A stretch of DNA of 64,000 nucleotides, from NCBI GenBank assembly GCA_020161295.1, contig JAIUOA010000009.1, positions 49,205 through 113,204 on the forward strand, given 5' to 3'. The stretch's first letter is position 1, and each line of letters starts with the position of its first letter. Position numbers and translations under genes: made by a program. The DNA is from Bacillota bacterium. GTDB taxonomy: Bacteria > Bacillota > Clostridia > Peptostreptococcales > Acidaminobacteraceae. The notes under the pieces were generated by a model. It was given only the letters and a program-made list of their open reading frames with translations. It had not been told where the DNA came from and made no database searches. Shown piece by piece: positions 9,142 to 18,046 of this stretch.

Positions 9142-9705
9142 ATGGCATATTTAACTGGCTTACTGGGATTCATTTTATTCTTCATATATGATTATAATAG
9201 CTATCACTGGCGAAGGGATTGGGGCAAGTGGTTTTTCTCCATCGGAAACGGATGTGTCGCCTTAGCGACAGTCTTGATGGTTTATGAACAGCTGCATTAT
9301 GTCAATAACCATCCCGCACAGCTTCTTATTGGAATCGCCATGACGATTGGCTTTTTTACCTTACTTATGTATACCTTGTTCTTTGCACTTCCTTTTGAAC
9401 TCACGTATGTCGAACAGAAAGATGGGTTACCCGTTGTAAACAGCGGGGTATACGCTCTTTGTCGGCATCCTGGGTTTTTATGGTTTTTTGGAGCATATAG
9501 TGCTTTAGCACTAGTATTTCCAACAGTTTCTATGCTATTGTTCTCAGTATTACTGACAGGCTTAAATCTTTTGTATATTATTTATCAAGATATCGTGGTT
9601 TTTCCACAGACCATAAGCGGGTATGATGCCTATAAAAACAAAACGCCATTTTTAGTGCCTACGTCCGTCTCAATTAAAGCGTGCTTTTCACTCGTTAACG
9701 ATTAG
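9142..9705 (+). CDS. ICMT/PEMT-like membrane methyltransferase family protein
   Basis: An integral membrane protein of 187 residues with five or more hydrophobic segments. The C-terminal third has the signature of isoprenylcysteine/phospholipid methyltransferases: YALCRHPGFLWFFG followed by an acidic-aromatic stretch and YDAYKNKTPFLVP. Those enzymes methylate lipids or prenylated or thiol substrates using S-adenosylmethionine bound near the RHP motif. The expected downstream Glu is not obvious (QDIVVFPQTISGYDAY), so activity is uncertain. It lies 8 bp before the GH3-type gene and is probably co-transcribed with it. Confidence 0.65.
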   Translation: MAYLTGLLGFILFFIYDYNSYHWRRDWGKWFFSIGNGCVALATVLMVYEQLHYVNNHPAQLLIGIAMTIGFFTLLMYTLFFALPFELTYVEQKDGLPVVNSGVYALCRHPGFLWFFGAYSALALVFPTVSMLLFSVLLTGLNLLYIIYQDIVVFPQTISGYDAYKNKTPFLVPTSVSIKACFSLVND

Positions 9706-9713
9706 GAGTCTAC

Positions 9714-11306
9714 ATGAATCTTCAAGAACGTCTGAACAATAAAGAATATGATGCCATATGGCGTCATTATTGCGGCTTCCTAGATTTGACATTGGATGCC
9801 TATATGAGTATTCAAAAGCGGTTAATGGAAGAGCAAATGATTCTGTGGTCACAGTCTGAATTAGGTCAGACGCTGTTAAAGGGTAAAACACCTCAAACAA
9901 TCGACGAATTTCGAAGCTTGGTGCCACTGACGACTTATGATGACTATGCTGATGTTCTACTACAAAGGCGCTCCGAGTCGTTACCAGGGAATCCTGTAAT
10001 TTGGATTCAAACCACCTGGGAAGGCGGAAAGCATCCGATTAAGATTGCGCCCTATACGAGAAATATGCTGGATACCTTTAAAACAAATGTCGCCGCTTGT
10101 CTGATTTTAGCCACCACCGAAGAAAAGGGGAAGATAAACGTCACCCCTGACGACAAGCTTTTATACGGATTAGCGCCCTTGCCCTATGCAACGGGTTTAC
10201 TCCCGCATTCATTAAACGAAGAAATCGATATCAAATTTCTGCCTCCCGTGAAGGAAGCAGAAGAGATGACTTTTTCAGAAAGAAATAAGCTCGGCTTTAA
10301 AATGGCCATGAAAGGGGATGTTGAACTGTTTTTTGGACTTGGTAGCGTGGCTTACGCCATCAGCACCAGCTTCACTAATTTATCCTCACAAGGCTCTGGC
10401 GGCCTCTCTTCTTTACTAAAATGCAAGCCTAAGATGATTTACCGATTTCTAAAAGCGAAGGTCCGATGCAAAAAGGAAAATCGCGCCATCACCCCTAAGG
10501 ATGTCTTTAACTTAAAGGGCTTTATGGTGGCTGGTACCGATAATCGATGCTATAAGGATGACTTGGAAGCATTATGGGGCGTCCGTCCCATGGAGATATT
10601 TGCAGGTACAGAACCCTCATTGATCGGTACTGAAACCTGGTCACGCGACGGCATGTACTTTTTTCCAGATGCGTGCTTCTATGAGTTTATCACCGAGAAG
10701 GATATGCTGAAAACACTGGAAGATGAGCATTTCAAGCCCAAAACCTACCTCATGGACGAGGTCATACCGGGTGAGAAATATGAAATCGTCTTGTCCGTGT
10801 TAAAAGGTGGCGCATTTGCTAGGTATCGTGTGGGAGATGTATACAGATGTGTCGGTCTGACACATTCACAGGACCAGACGAAAATACCGCGTTTCGAGTA
10901 CGTCGATAGGGTGCCTAACATCATCGACATTGCTGGATTCACCAGAATTTCTGAAACAGGGATAAAAAACGCCATCGAGCTTTCGAGACTCGACGTAGCT
11001 GCTTGGACAGCTAAAAAGACTTATAATCACCAGAACCGTCCATTTATGCACCTCTATTTAGAGCTCAGGAATGAAAGCCTCATACATCAGGCGGTGAATA
11101 CAGACATCATTAAGGAAGTACTTACCACCTATTTTAAATACTTAGATCAGGATTATAGAGATCTTAAAAAAATTCTAGGCATGGATCCATTGGAGGTAAC
11201 CGTTTTGCGTTCGGGGACGTTTAGCGCCTATGAAGCCAAACATGGTAAACCTATTACCAAAATGAATCCCACGCCATTTGAACTAGGCGATTTGCTAACC
11301 CTATAG
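9714..11306 (+). CDS. GH3 family acyl-adenylating enzyme (acyl-acid-amido synthetase-like)
   Basis: A 530-residue member of the GH3 branch of adenylate-forming enzymes; plant GH3 proteins join amino acids to jasmonate or auxin. Visible motifs in order are the phosphate-loop region QTTWEGGKHPIKIAP (about 102-116), the GTE motif IFAGTEPSLIG, and ARYRVGDVYRC followed by FEYVDRVPNIIDIAGFTR, the ATP-binding YRxGD and R segments. The first motif is less Ser/Thr-rich than usual. Bacterial members mostly lack known substrates. The neighbours are a membrane methyltransferase-like protein and a cyclic-di-GMP-type signalling protein, so a membrane or signal-linked acyl acid is possible. Confidence 0.8.
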   Translation: MNLQERLNNKEYDAIWRHYCGFLDLTLDAYMSIQKRLMEEQMILWSQSELGQTLLKGKTPQTIDEFRSLVPLTTYDDYADVLLQRRSESLPGNPVIWIQTTWEGGKHPIKIAPYTRNMLDTFKTNVAACLILATTEEKGKINVTPDDKLLYGLAPLPYATGLLPHSLNEEIDIKFLPPVKEAEEMTFSERNKLGFKMAMKGDVELFFGLGSVAYAISTSFTNLSSQGSGGLSSLLKCKPKMIYRFLKAKVRCKKENRAITPKDVFNLKGFMVAGTDNRCYKDDLEALWGVRPMEIFAGTEPSLIGTETWSRDGMYFFPDACFYEFITEKDMLKTLEDEHFKPKTYLMDEVIPGEKYEIVLSVLKGGAFARYRVGDVYRCVGLTHSQDQTKIPRFEYVDRVPNIIDIAGFTRISETGIKNAIELSRLDVAAWTAKKTYNHQNRPFMHLYLELRNESLIHQAVNTDIIKEVLTTYFKYLDQDYRDLKKILGMDPLEVTVLRSGTFSAYEAKHGKPITKMNPTPFELGDLLTL

Positions 11307-11335
11307 TCCGCGTCACGCAAAAGGCAGGTGATCAT

Positions 11336-13894
11336 GTGACCCACGGCATATTCGAATACTTTTCAAGCTTGGCAGTCATCAGCTATCTGTTCATGTTCTT
11401 AATTTTCTTAAAGGCTGAAAAAAATAATATCGTTCGCGCATTTCTATTATTGCTTGTGTCTATGATTCTATGGACCGGCGGGTCACTTTTAATGCGGATT
11501 GAATTCATCCCGTCCTATATCCTCTGGTACCATGTGTCCTTAGGGGGAATGTTTCTCGTCATCTACAGCTATTTTAGGTTTATCACTGCATTTATAGGTG
11601 AGTCTAAAAAGGGCTTTAGTGCATTTTACCTAATATTGCTTCTGGGGTGTTTTGTCATCAACATCCCATCTGGACTTTTCATGAAATGGCCTAGCATTAT
11701 TACTCGAAATGGCGTATCCAGTATGGTCTACGACGAAATCACTGGATTTGCAGCCGTATTGTTCCTGATTGCAGGAAGCATTGGCCTCCACGTTTTCATG
11801 ATGTTGCTTAAAAGCTATCGTAAAAATCACGCACTGCGTAGTAAACTGACACCGATTATTTTAGGAATCATTATTCTGTTCCTTGGTAATCTGGCACTGG
11901 TTCTCCCGATTTTCAGAGGCTTTCCCGTGGACATCCTCGCAGGGGTGGTCAACGCAGGATTTATCCTCTACTCTCTCGTAAAAAAGAGACTTTTCAAGTT
12001 GACGCTGATGGCTTCTGAGAGCGTGGGCTATCTATTCTGTGTTTTGTTAGGATTTTTAGTGTTCTATACGATTCAGCCCTATCTCGAATTGGCCTTATCC
12101 GTTAGTGCAAATGACCTCTCCACCTATTCACTTTTAATCTATATGTTGACATTTGTCGCTGTGGTTTCTTTACTGTTCGCGCTATGGAAGAAGGTTATTT
12201 CGAATATTTTCATCCGCGAGGAAGAGACCTTTAATGCCATACTAAAAAAATATAGTGCCAATGTCGCGAAAAGTCTCGATTTAAATACCATCTTCGAGCT
12301 AACCGTTTCAAGTATCGCTGAAGCGACAGGCATCACCCATATTTACATGAGCATCCCCGAAGGGGCACATGGAAATTACGTTATGCGACACAGTAATCAG
12401 TCCTTAGCGGATTTATCCTTGGTTCTAAAAAAAGATAACCCGTTAATCACGTGTTTAAAAAATAAAGATGATCTCTTGAAAATGGATGAATTCTCTCATT
12501 CCGTGGACTATAAATCCATGTGGGAAAATGAAAAGTATCAGCTCTCTAAAATGAAGGTTCAATATGCACTTGGCCTAAAAGAGCAGGATCAGCTCGTGGG
12601 AATGATTCTTTTCTCTGAGGGCGGTAAGAAGCAACGGCTAAGAGAACAAGACTTCAACCTCATCCAGTCTATCGGGTTAATCGCTTCCATCGCCATTAAA
12701 AATGCCCATACCTATGAAAAGGCCTATCATGAAGCACGCACAGACCATTTGACTGGCGTGCTCAACAGAAGATACTTTTATGAAATCCTTCAAACGGAGT
12801 TTGAGCTGAGTAAGGAAGGTTCAATTGCTTTGCTTTTAGTTAATCTGGATGATTTCAAACTGTTTAATCAACTTTATGGCGTCAAGCAAGGTGACATCGC
12901 CCTTAAACGCGTGGCGGAAATCATCCGCTCAAGTATTAGCCCCACTTGTCACGTGGCGCGCTACAGTGGAAAAGAATTCGCAGTGATATTGCCCGCATAT
13001 GATGTTTTTACAGCGAAGAAGCTGGCCGAATCCCTGCGAGATCAAATCATGTCCATGAAAAATCGTTCCACTGAGTATCGACAGAAAGCGATTACCGTAA
13101 GCATCGGCATCAGCGTTGCCCCTTACGGCGCAAAGACCGTCAAAGAGCTGGTTGAAAATGCAGAACAAGCCATCTATCAGATCAAACGAAAGGGTAAAAA
13201 CGCTATTAAGATTTTCGATACGTTTGTCCAACCCGAATCACCACACGACGAAATCAATAAATATGCACAGGTTTACGACGAGTTCAAATCGACGATTTAC
13301 GCACTTACTGCTGCTATTGATGCAAAGGACCATTATACCTTTAGCCATTCTGATAATGTGGCTTTTTATGCCACTGAGCTAGCCAAACGTTTAAGTCTCA
13401 ACGAAGAAATCGTCGAGAACATTAGGCAAGCAGCACTTTTGCATGATGTCGGGAAAATCGGTATTCCAGAGCATATCCTCAACAAACCTGGAAAGCTGAC
13501 CATGGAAGAGTATGAAGTCATGAAGGGTCATGTGGAAGCATCCATCGACATCATCAGACATTTGCCTTCACTTGATTACGTAATACCCGCCGTTTTAGGA
13601 CATCATGAGTATTATGACGGCAATGGCTATCCGAGAAGAATCGCTGGCGATAATATTCCACTAACCGCACGGATCCTATGTGTGGCAGACGCCTTTGATG
13701 CCATGGTATCAGAGCGATGTTATAAACCCGCATTCCCTGTGGAAGAGGCACTCCATCGACTTGAACGCGATGCCGGTAAACAGTTTGATCCCGTCCTTGT
13801 GGATACCTTTATCATGTTGGTCAAACAAGGACTCATCTCACCACCTGGTTCAGAGCGCCTGAAGACACCCCGTGTCATCGCTGCGATTAAGTAG
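11336..13894 (+). CDS. Seven-helix sensor, GAF, GGDEF (degenerate) and HD-GYP signalling protein
   Basis: A modular protein of 852 residues. Residues 1-215 hold about seven membrane helices like the histidine-kinase 7TM sensor; two more hydrophobic segments follow, then a GAF-like region (about 310-460). A GGDEF domain (about 475-630) has DHLTGVLNRRYFYE, but its active-site loop reads S544-G-K-E-F, not GG(D/E)EF. The HD-GYP domain (about 670-840) is intact: HD at 703-704, HHE at about 756-758 and GNGYP following. Expected activity is therefore c-di-GMP phosphodiesterase, with the GGDEF part regulatory. The start is GTG with an AGGTGAT site; an out-of-frame ATG two bases earlier runs straight into a stop. 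Last gene of the three-gene unit. Confidence 0.9.
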   Translation: MTHGIFEYFSSLAVISYLFMFLIFLKAEKNNIVRAFLLLLVSMILWTGGSLLMRIEFIPSYILWYHVSLGGMFLVIYSYFRFITAFIGESKKGFSAFYLILLLGCFVINIPSGLFMKWPSIITRNGVSSMVYDEITGFAAVLFLIAGSIGLHVFMMLLKSYRKNHALRSKLTPIILGIIILFLGNLALVLPIFRGFPVDILAGVVNAGFILYSLVKKRLFKLTLMASESVGYLFCVLLGFLVFYTIQPYLELALSVSANDLSTYSLLIYMLTFVAVVSLLFALWKKVISNIFIREEETFNAILKKYSANVAKSLDLNTIFELTVSSIAEATGITHIYMSIPEGAHGNYVMRHSNQSLADLSLVLKKDNPLITCLKNKDDLLKMDEFSHSVDYKSMWENEKYQLSKMKVQYALGLKEQDQLVGMILFSEGGKKQRLREQDFNLIQSIGLIASIAIKNAHTYEKAYHEARTDHLTGVLNRRYFYEILQTEFELSKEGSIALLLVNLDDFKLFNQLYGVKQGDIALKRVAEIIRSSISPTCHVARYSGKEFAVILPAYDVFTAKKLAESLRDQIMSMKNRSTEYRQKAITVSIGISVAPYGAKTVKELVENAEQAIYQIKRKGKNAIKIFDTFVQPESPHDEINKYAQVYDEFKSTIYALTAAIDAKDHYTFSHSDNVAFYATELAKRLSLNEEIVENIRQAALLHDVGKIGIPEHILNKPGKLTMEEYEVMKGHVEASIDIIRHLPSLDYVIPAVLGHHEYYDGNGYPRRIAGDNIPLTARILCVADAFDAMVSERCYKPAFPVEEALHRLERDAGKQFDPVLVDTFIMLVKQGLISPPGSERLKTPRVIAAIK

Positions 13895-13909
13895 CCCAAA
13901 AATCAAAAT

Positions 13910-13955
13910 AAGCGGCAATCCTCCTGTATGCACAGGGTGATTGCCGCTTTTAAGT
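13910..13955. terminator. Bidirectional terminator between convergent genes
   Basis: Stem AAGCGGCAATC/GATTGCCGCTT with an inner CCTGT/ACAGG pairing. T-rich flanks on both strands serve the signalling gene (+) and the GNAT operon (-). Confidence 0.8.
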
Positions 13956-13957
13956 TT

Positions 13958-14812
13958 TTATACGGACTTGTTCATTTCGTATTGTTCAAGTGGATCTTTC
14001 GTGAATCCCGTATGGATTAAAAACTGCTCATAGCCTGTCAAATCAGGCACGCAAGCATATAACTTTTCAATTGCGAGTTTTTCTGAAGCTTCTTCTATTA
14101 GCATTCGACCGATGCCTTTTCTCAGGTGTAGTCTATCCACGAATATCATCTCAATTTTACCGCCGATACTCAGGGCTAGTACACCCAGCATCATTTGGTT
14201 CGCATCAAACGCAGCAAAATAGCGATGACGCTCACTGCCTCGAAAAGCATCGATTTCATTTTGCCAGTTTACCTGGATATCACAATTTTGATCCCTTAAT
14301 GCTTCAAACGTCTCAAAGGCGGTCTCTAGTACGTTAACTCCCTGTAAACGATTACTTGTCAAAGGCTCTGAAATCGCTTTCTGATAATACCTAAGGGAAC
14401 CACTGGGCAAATAACCCAATTTATGATAAAAGTTTACTGCACGGTCGTTTCCTTTAATAACCTCTAGAAAATACTCATCACACTTTTCTGCTTTACCCAC
14501 TTGAAAATGAAGGCGCATCAGTTCCTCTGCGATGCCCTTTCCGCGATAATCAGGCGAGATGCATAAAGTACCACACCTAAGGGTCCTTTTACCTCTAAAG
14601 GTTCTAATCCCCCCTAGGACGAGCCCGACAGGTTCGATTCCATCATAGGCGATAAACGAGTGTTGAAGTTGATTGCCCTCTGGGCCAAAAAAGCGTTTCT
14701 CAAACTCCTCCTGAGTGCTGTTTAGCTTAATCATATAATCGGAAAAACCAATAGTAAACGCTGAATAGACATCGTTTGCCGCCACCTCGTTACAACACTT
14801 GTACTGAAACAT
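13958..14812 (-). CDS. Tandem-GNAT acetyltransferase
   Basis: A 284-residue protein with two GNAT folds. The N-terminal one (about 1-150) carries the acetyl-CoA loop ISPDYRGKGIAEELM and NDRAVNFYHKLGY. The C-terminal one (about 155-284) has DRLHLRKGIGRMLIEEA and ends near IHTGFTKDP. GNATs acetylate small amines, antibiotics, peptides or proteins; the substrate is not evident. It is the last gene of the four-gene operon, one base after the preceding GNAT gene, so translation is probably coupled. Confidence 0.85.
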   Translation of the reverse strand: MFQYKCCNEVAANDVYSAFTIGFSDYMIKLNSTQEEFEKRFFGPEGNQLQHSFIAYDGIEPVGLVLGGIRTFRGKRTLRCGTLCISPDYRGKGIAEELMRLHFQVGKAEKCDEYFLEVIKGNDRAVNFYHKLGYLPSGSLRYYQKAISEPLTSNRLQGVNVLETAFETFEALRDQNCDIQVNWQNEIDAFRGSERHRYFAAFDANQMMLGVLALSIGGKIEMIFVDRLHLRKGIGRMLIEEASEKLAIEKLYACVPDLTGYEQFLIHTGFTKDPLEQYEMNKSV

Positions 14813-14813
14813 A

Positions 14814-15272
14814 TTACTCCCCCATTTTCACCATAAGTTTCGGGATCATTTTTCCTGCTCTAATTGAGGATTCTACCATTCCCACATGTGCTGCACCCAT
14901 CTTTAGATAAAAGACTTCTGCTTCTGGGCTGGTGACGAACTCAAAGGATAAGATGCCTAAATCAATGCACTCCTGAATCAAATGATCCCACATTATTTTA
15001 CCATAACCATGACCGATCAGCGCAACGCCTACATAAAAGAAATCAAGTTCCCATAGATTATCGACGTTCTTGATGGCATAGAAGCCTAGTAAAGAACGGT
15101 TTTCCTCCATTAGCATCACGTGATGCTCCAGAAGATACCGAGAATCAATCGCATATGTCTCCTTGAAACGCGATAGAAATTCTGCGCTCTCCCCCCAATA
15201 GGCTTCTGATAAGTAAGCCAGTTGGTTGAGATTATCTAAATCTGAATCTGTAGCACGCCTAAAGCTTATCAT
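14814..15272 (-). CDS. GNAT family N-acetyltransferase
   Basis: A single-domain GNAT of 152 residues. The N-terminus MISFRRATDSDLDNLNQLA is typical and the acetyl-CoA loop is VGVALIGHGYGKIMWDHL. The C-terminal SPEAEVFYLKMGAAHVG is the usual late strand-helix. The start codon overlaps the stop of the nucleotidyltransferase gene (4-bp ATGA-type overlap). Third gene of the operon; substrate unknown. Confidence 0.85.
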   Translation of the reverse strand: MISFRRATDSDLDNLNQLAYLSEAYWGESAEFLSRFKETYAIDSRYLLEHHVMLMEENRSLLGFYAIKNVDNLWELDFFYVGVALIGHGYGKIMWDHLIQECIDLGILSFEFVTSPEAEVFYLKMGAAHVGMVESSIRAGKMIPKLMVKMGE

Positions 15273-16312
15273 GCGTAAACCTCCGCTAACGCTTCAAAAT
15301 CATTATACACGGTTACGGTCACGCCATTATTTGCTAATAACGACTCGAGTGCCTTTTGATGCAACCTTGCGGTTAGATAAAATGCCTCCATGTCATTTGG
15401 ATCATAGCGCGCCATCAAATCTGGAAGCACATCCAAAGCTACCCCTGTTCCTGAAAACACATCACATAACTCAATGTTGATTTCATTTGCAGCAAAAAAC
15501 GCGGTCACGGTATCACCGATTTCCTCTGAACGGCGAATTTTATTATAAAAATTGATGAGCTCTTCATAAAATCCCGCTAAACGGTCTTTAACAGAAACGG
15601 GGTTCGCCATTTCATCGTTTTGCTTTTCACGGTTTATGAGCTGTACCATTTGATTTACCAGCTCTGTTAAAGAAGATTTGATCTCGTGTACTTCCATGCT
15701 CTCAAACAACACATCATAAAGCTTCTCGAAATCCTGAGGCCTTTTTTCCATTTTCAAAAGCTCTGCCTTTAGCTTGCCCCTACCGCGTCTAACCATATCC
15801 CGGTTAAGTAATGCAATGGCATTGGTGACAGAAAACATGACCTGAACGCCTAAATTTCTCGCCTGTGAAAGGGTACTTGCTTGGTTTAATAGAAATAATG
15901 GCTTAAAGGCATTTCCCAGAACCGCTTCTGATTTTCTTATAAATTTCAGCGTGTCAGAGCAGTCAAGCGCCTTCATCTTAATCTCATTAAATCGTTTAAG
16001 GTCCTCATCTGACCCATAATAGAGGATTTTTCCCTCTGTGACGATGGACGTAATGCGTTCCTCATAATTTGCGATGCGCTCGATTCGTTCCCAGCTAATC
16101 GGCCAAAAATCGTATCCGATGCCATCGATGATGAAGGTTTTCGCCAGTTCATAACCGCGTGCCGTGTTAACCACATAATAGAGGTCCAGATCAGAGAGGT
16201 GATGGGTTTCACCATAAATGGTGGAACCCATGATGACCACAACTGCGACGTCTTCTCTATAATCTTTCTTAATTTTTTCGATGAGTATTTCTGCGGCTCT
16301 TATACGGTTCAT
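15269..16312 (-). CDS. Nucleotidyltransferase-fold protein (aminoglycoside adenylyltransferase-like)
   Basis: A 347-residue protein whose N-terminal third is a pol-beta-type nucleotidyltransferase domain: VVVIMGSTIYGETHHLSDLD, with the GS motif and a DxD-like metal pair (DLDLYY). A mostly helical remainder follows. The family includes aminoglycoside nucleotidyltransferases, lincosamide enzymes and toxin-antitoxin MNT proteins. The operon partners are GNATs and a beta-lactamase-fold protein, which favours small-molecule modification. No HEPN partner is adjacent, so a toxin-antitoxin role is less likely. Confidence 0.75.
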   Translation of the reverse strand: MNRIRAAEILIEKIKKDYREDVAVVVIMGSTIYGETHHLSDLDLYYVVNTARGYELAKTFIIDGIGYDFWPISWERIERIANYEERITSIVTEGKILYYGSDEDLKRFNEIKMKALDCSDTLKFIRKSEAVLGNAFKPLFLLNQASTLSQARNLGVQVMFSVTNAIALLNRDMVRRGRGKLKAELLKMEKRPQDFEKLYDVLFESMEVHEIKSSLTELVNQMVQLINREKQNDEMANPVSVKDRLAGFYEELINFYNKIRRSEEIGDTVTAFFAANEINIELCDVFSGTGVALDVLPDLMARYDPNDMEAFYLTARLHQKALESLLANNGVTVTVYNDFEALAEVYA

Positions 16313-16332
16313 AACCCCTCCTATTCGAAACT

Positions 16333-17826
16333 TTACTCGATGAGCATATGAAGGTTCATACCGCCATCATAAACGGCCTTCGGCGTAAAACCTGCATCCA
16401 TATAGATTTTCTTTGCGGCATGGTTGTAACGGCTAACACCGATTTCAAGCTCCTTTGCACCTTGTTTTTTAAGTGTTTCGATCGCCCAGTTCAGCATGAT
16501 TTTACCATAGCCCTTCCCTTGGAAGCGCTTATCGATGATGATAATATCGATGTTAAAGTAGTTCTTCTTTGGGTTAATGTCCAGCACCAGAAGACCAACC
16601 GCACGACTTCCTTCCATTTCAACGAATGCTCTTTTAGTCTTATACATCAAAGCCATGGCCACGGATGATTTGGTTTCAAGTACGAAGCTTTGCTGATTTT
16701 CTTCGACTTTTAATGAGAGCGCTTGCCACATATTTTTCGTACTCAGTGGTACCAACTTTGTGTCCTCTGGGAAAGTAAACGCTGCCTCCACAATTTCCCT
16801 CGTCATCCTTCTGAAATACTGTTGATCGCCAGCGATATGCTTATAACGCTGTTCCTCGTTCGTCAAACTCGCAAACGACACGCCCGTTTTATGATTAATA
16901 TAGAAATAAAAACCGTATCCTAAGAACTCGATATTCGCACAATCAAATCCGTTGGCATTTTCAAAAACGATGCCTTCTCCTTCTTCGTCATACCGTAATA
17001 AAAGTTTCCAGCTTGCTTCTGAGAACACCTTTCGCGTAGCAAGCGCCTTCAGGAACGTCTTCATATCGCTTAATGTCACAGAAAACAGTCCCTCTACAGG
17101 ATAATCCAAAGGCATCCTCACCAGATGCGTATTATTCACGACCGTATAAGAAACCGTATCGCCATCACCACCACGCTTTATCTTCGTCATCTGAAGTGGC
17201 TCAAACACGGACTTCATCAATCGTTCCAGTACTGTTTCACCAGTGATGCGCTTTACGATCTCAGCTAAAAACACCCAGTTGGTGGCTGACCCCATACGCC
17301 CTTTAGTCCCTGGCGCATATAATAACGCGCCTTCCTTCACGAGCTCGAAGACACGCTCAAAGTGACGATTCTGATTTAGCATACGTTTCTCGAAAACGCG
17401 CTTTTCTTCATCTGTTCGCTGTTGGTGTACCGGATCTCCCTCAAAGGTCACCATTAAACAGTTATAGTAAAAGTCCGGAATCCCTGAATTCGATTTAAGC
17501 AAATGCTTTACTTTTATTTGGTCTGCAAACGGGTATTCTGGAATCCAGCGGCTCAAGGAATCCGTCAGTTTGATCTTTCTCTCATCCACCAATTGAAGCA
17601 CTGCTATCGCTACCAGTAGAGGGCTTTCACTATGAAAGATAAAGCGGCTATCGGATTCTATTGCACGTTGTTCCAATCCGTTCGGCACCATGCGATCAGC
17701 ATATCCGAAGCCACTTTCAACGAGGCATTCATCGCCTTGGTTGACGATGAAAAAACCCGAAAAATCCCAAGTTTGACACATTTCTTTTAAATCACGTTCT
17801 AATTTTTGTTGATTAATGGTACGCAT
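16333..17826 (-). CDS. Beta-lactamase-fold (class C-like) protein fused to GNAT; active site altered
   Basis: Residues about 1-340 match serine beta-lactamase/esterase-like proteins: FIFHSESPLLVAIAVLQLVD, LKSNSGIPDF and LYAPGTKGRMGSATNWVFLA. The SxxK motif reads S-E-S-P, so the general-base Lys is replaced. The YxN motif reads A-T-N, so the Tyr is missing. Residues about 370-497 are a GNAT domain with IIDKRFQGKGYGKIML and YNHAAKKIYMDAGF. The first part may bind rather than hydrolyse its ligand. The ATG (GGGGGT site, 7-nt spacing) is preferred to a TTG five codons upstream. First gene of the GNAT operon, downstream of the peptide gene and its terminator. Confidence 0.85.
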   Translation of the reverse strand: MRTINQQKLERDLKEMCQTWDFSGFFIVNQGDECLVESGFGYADRMVPNGLEQRAIESDSRFIFHSESPLLVAIAVLQLVDERKIKLTDSLSRWIPEYPFADQIKVKHLLKSNSGIPDFYYNCLMVTFEGDPVHQQRTDEEKRVFEKRMLNQNRHFERVFELVKEGALLYAPGTKGRMGSATNWVFLAEIVKRITGETVLERLMKSVFEPLQMTKIKRGGDGDTVSYTVVNNTHLVRMPLDYPVEGLFSVTLSDMKTFLKALATRKVFSEASWKLLLRYDEEGEGIVFENANGFDCANIEFLGYGFYFYINHKTGVSFASLTNEEQRYKHIAGDQQYFRRMTREIVEAAFTFPEDTKLVPLSTKNMWQALSLKVEENQQSFVLETKSSVAMALMYKTKRAFVEMEGSRAVGLLVLDINPKKNYFNIDIIIIDKRFQGKGYGKIMLNWAIETLKKQGAKELEIGVSRYNHAAKKIYMDAGFTPKAVYDGGMNLHMLIE

Positions 17827-17861
17827 TCTTTTTACCCCCAATTTTTCCCATCATAGGCGAC

Positions 17862-17895
17862 AAAAAAACGGCATATGCTTGGCGCATATGCCGTT
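17862..17895 (-). terminator. Strong intrinsic terminator after the 31-residue peptide gene
   Basis: Perfect 12-bp stem AACGGCATATGC with a 5-nt loop, followed on the minus strand by seven T. It lies between the peptide ORF and the beta-lactamase/GNAT operon, so it either ends the peptide transcript or acts as an attenuator. Confidence 0.9.
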
Positions 17896-17919
17896 ATCGA
17901 CGTTCACTGGTCATCGCAA

Positions 17920-18015
17920 TTAAGCGTTCTCACATATGATCGGAGCGTTAACACAATATGTTTCAGCATCTTTTGTTTCGACTATTACGATGATTCCAAG
18001 TGTGTTTAAAAACAT
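17920..18015 (-). CDS. 31-residue peptide with two cysteines; leader peptide or stand-alone small protein
   Basis: No family recognised. The ORF has its own TTGACT/TAAAAT promoter, a perfect AAAGGAGG ribosome site 8 nt before the ATG, and a strong terminator 25 bp after the stop. The peptide has a hydrophobic N-terminal half (LNTLGIIVIV) and an acidic, cysteine-bearing tail (ETYCVNAPIICENA). An in-frame ATG two codons earlier is too close to the ribosome site. Either it is a free peptide gene, or translation of it controls read-through into the downstream resistance-like operon. The sequence cannot decide between these. Confidence 0.6.
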   Translation of the reverse strand: MFLNTLGIIVIVETKDAETYCVNAPIICENA

Positions 18016-18046
18016 GTGCATAACCTCCTTTCTTTGTATTCGACTC

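Noticed and set aside
15269..16312. Nucleotidyltransferase as half of an MNT/HEPN toxin-antitoxin pair
   Set aside because: No HEPN-like gene is adjacent; it is embedded in an acetyltransferase operon and is longer than MNT antitoxins.
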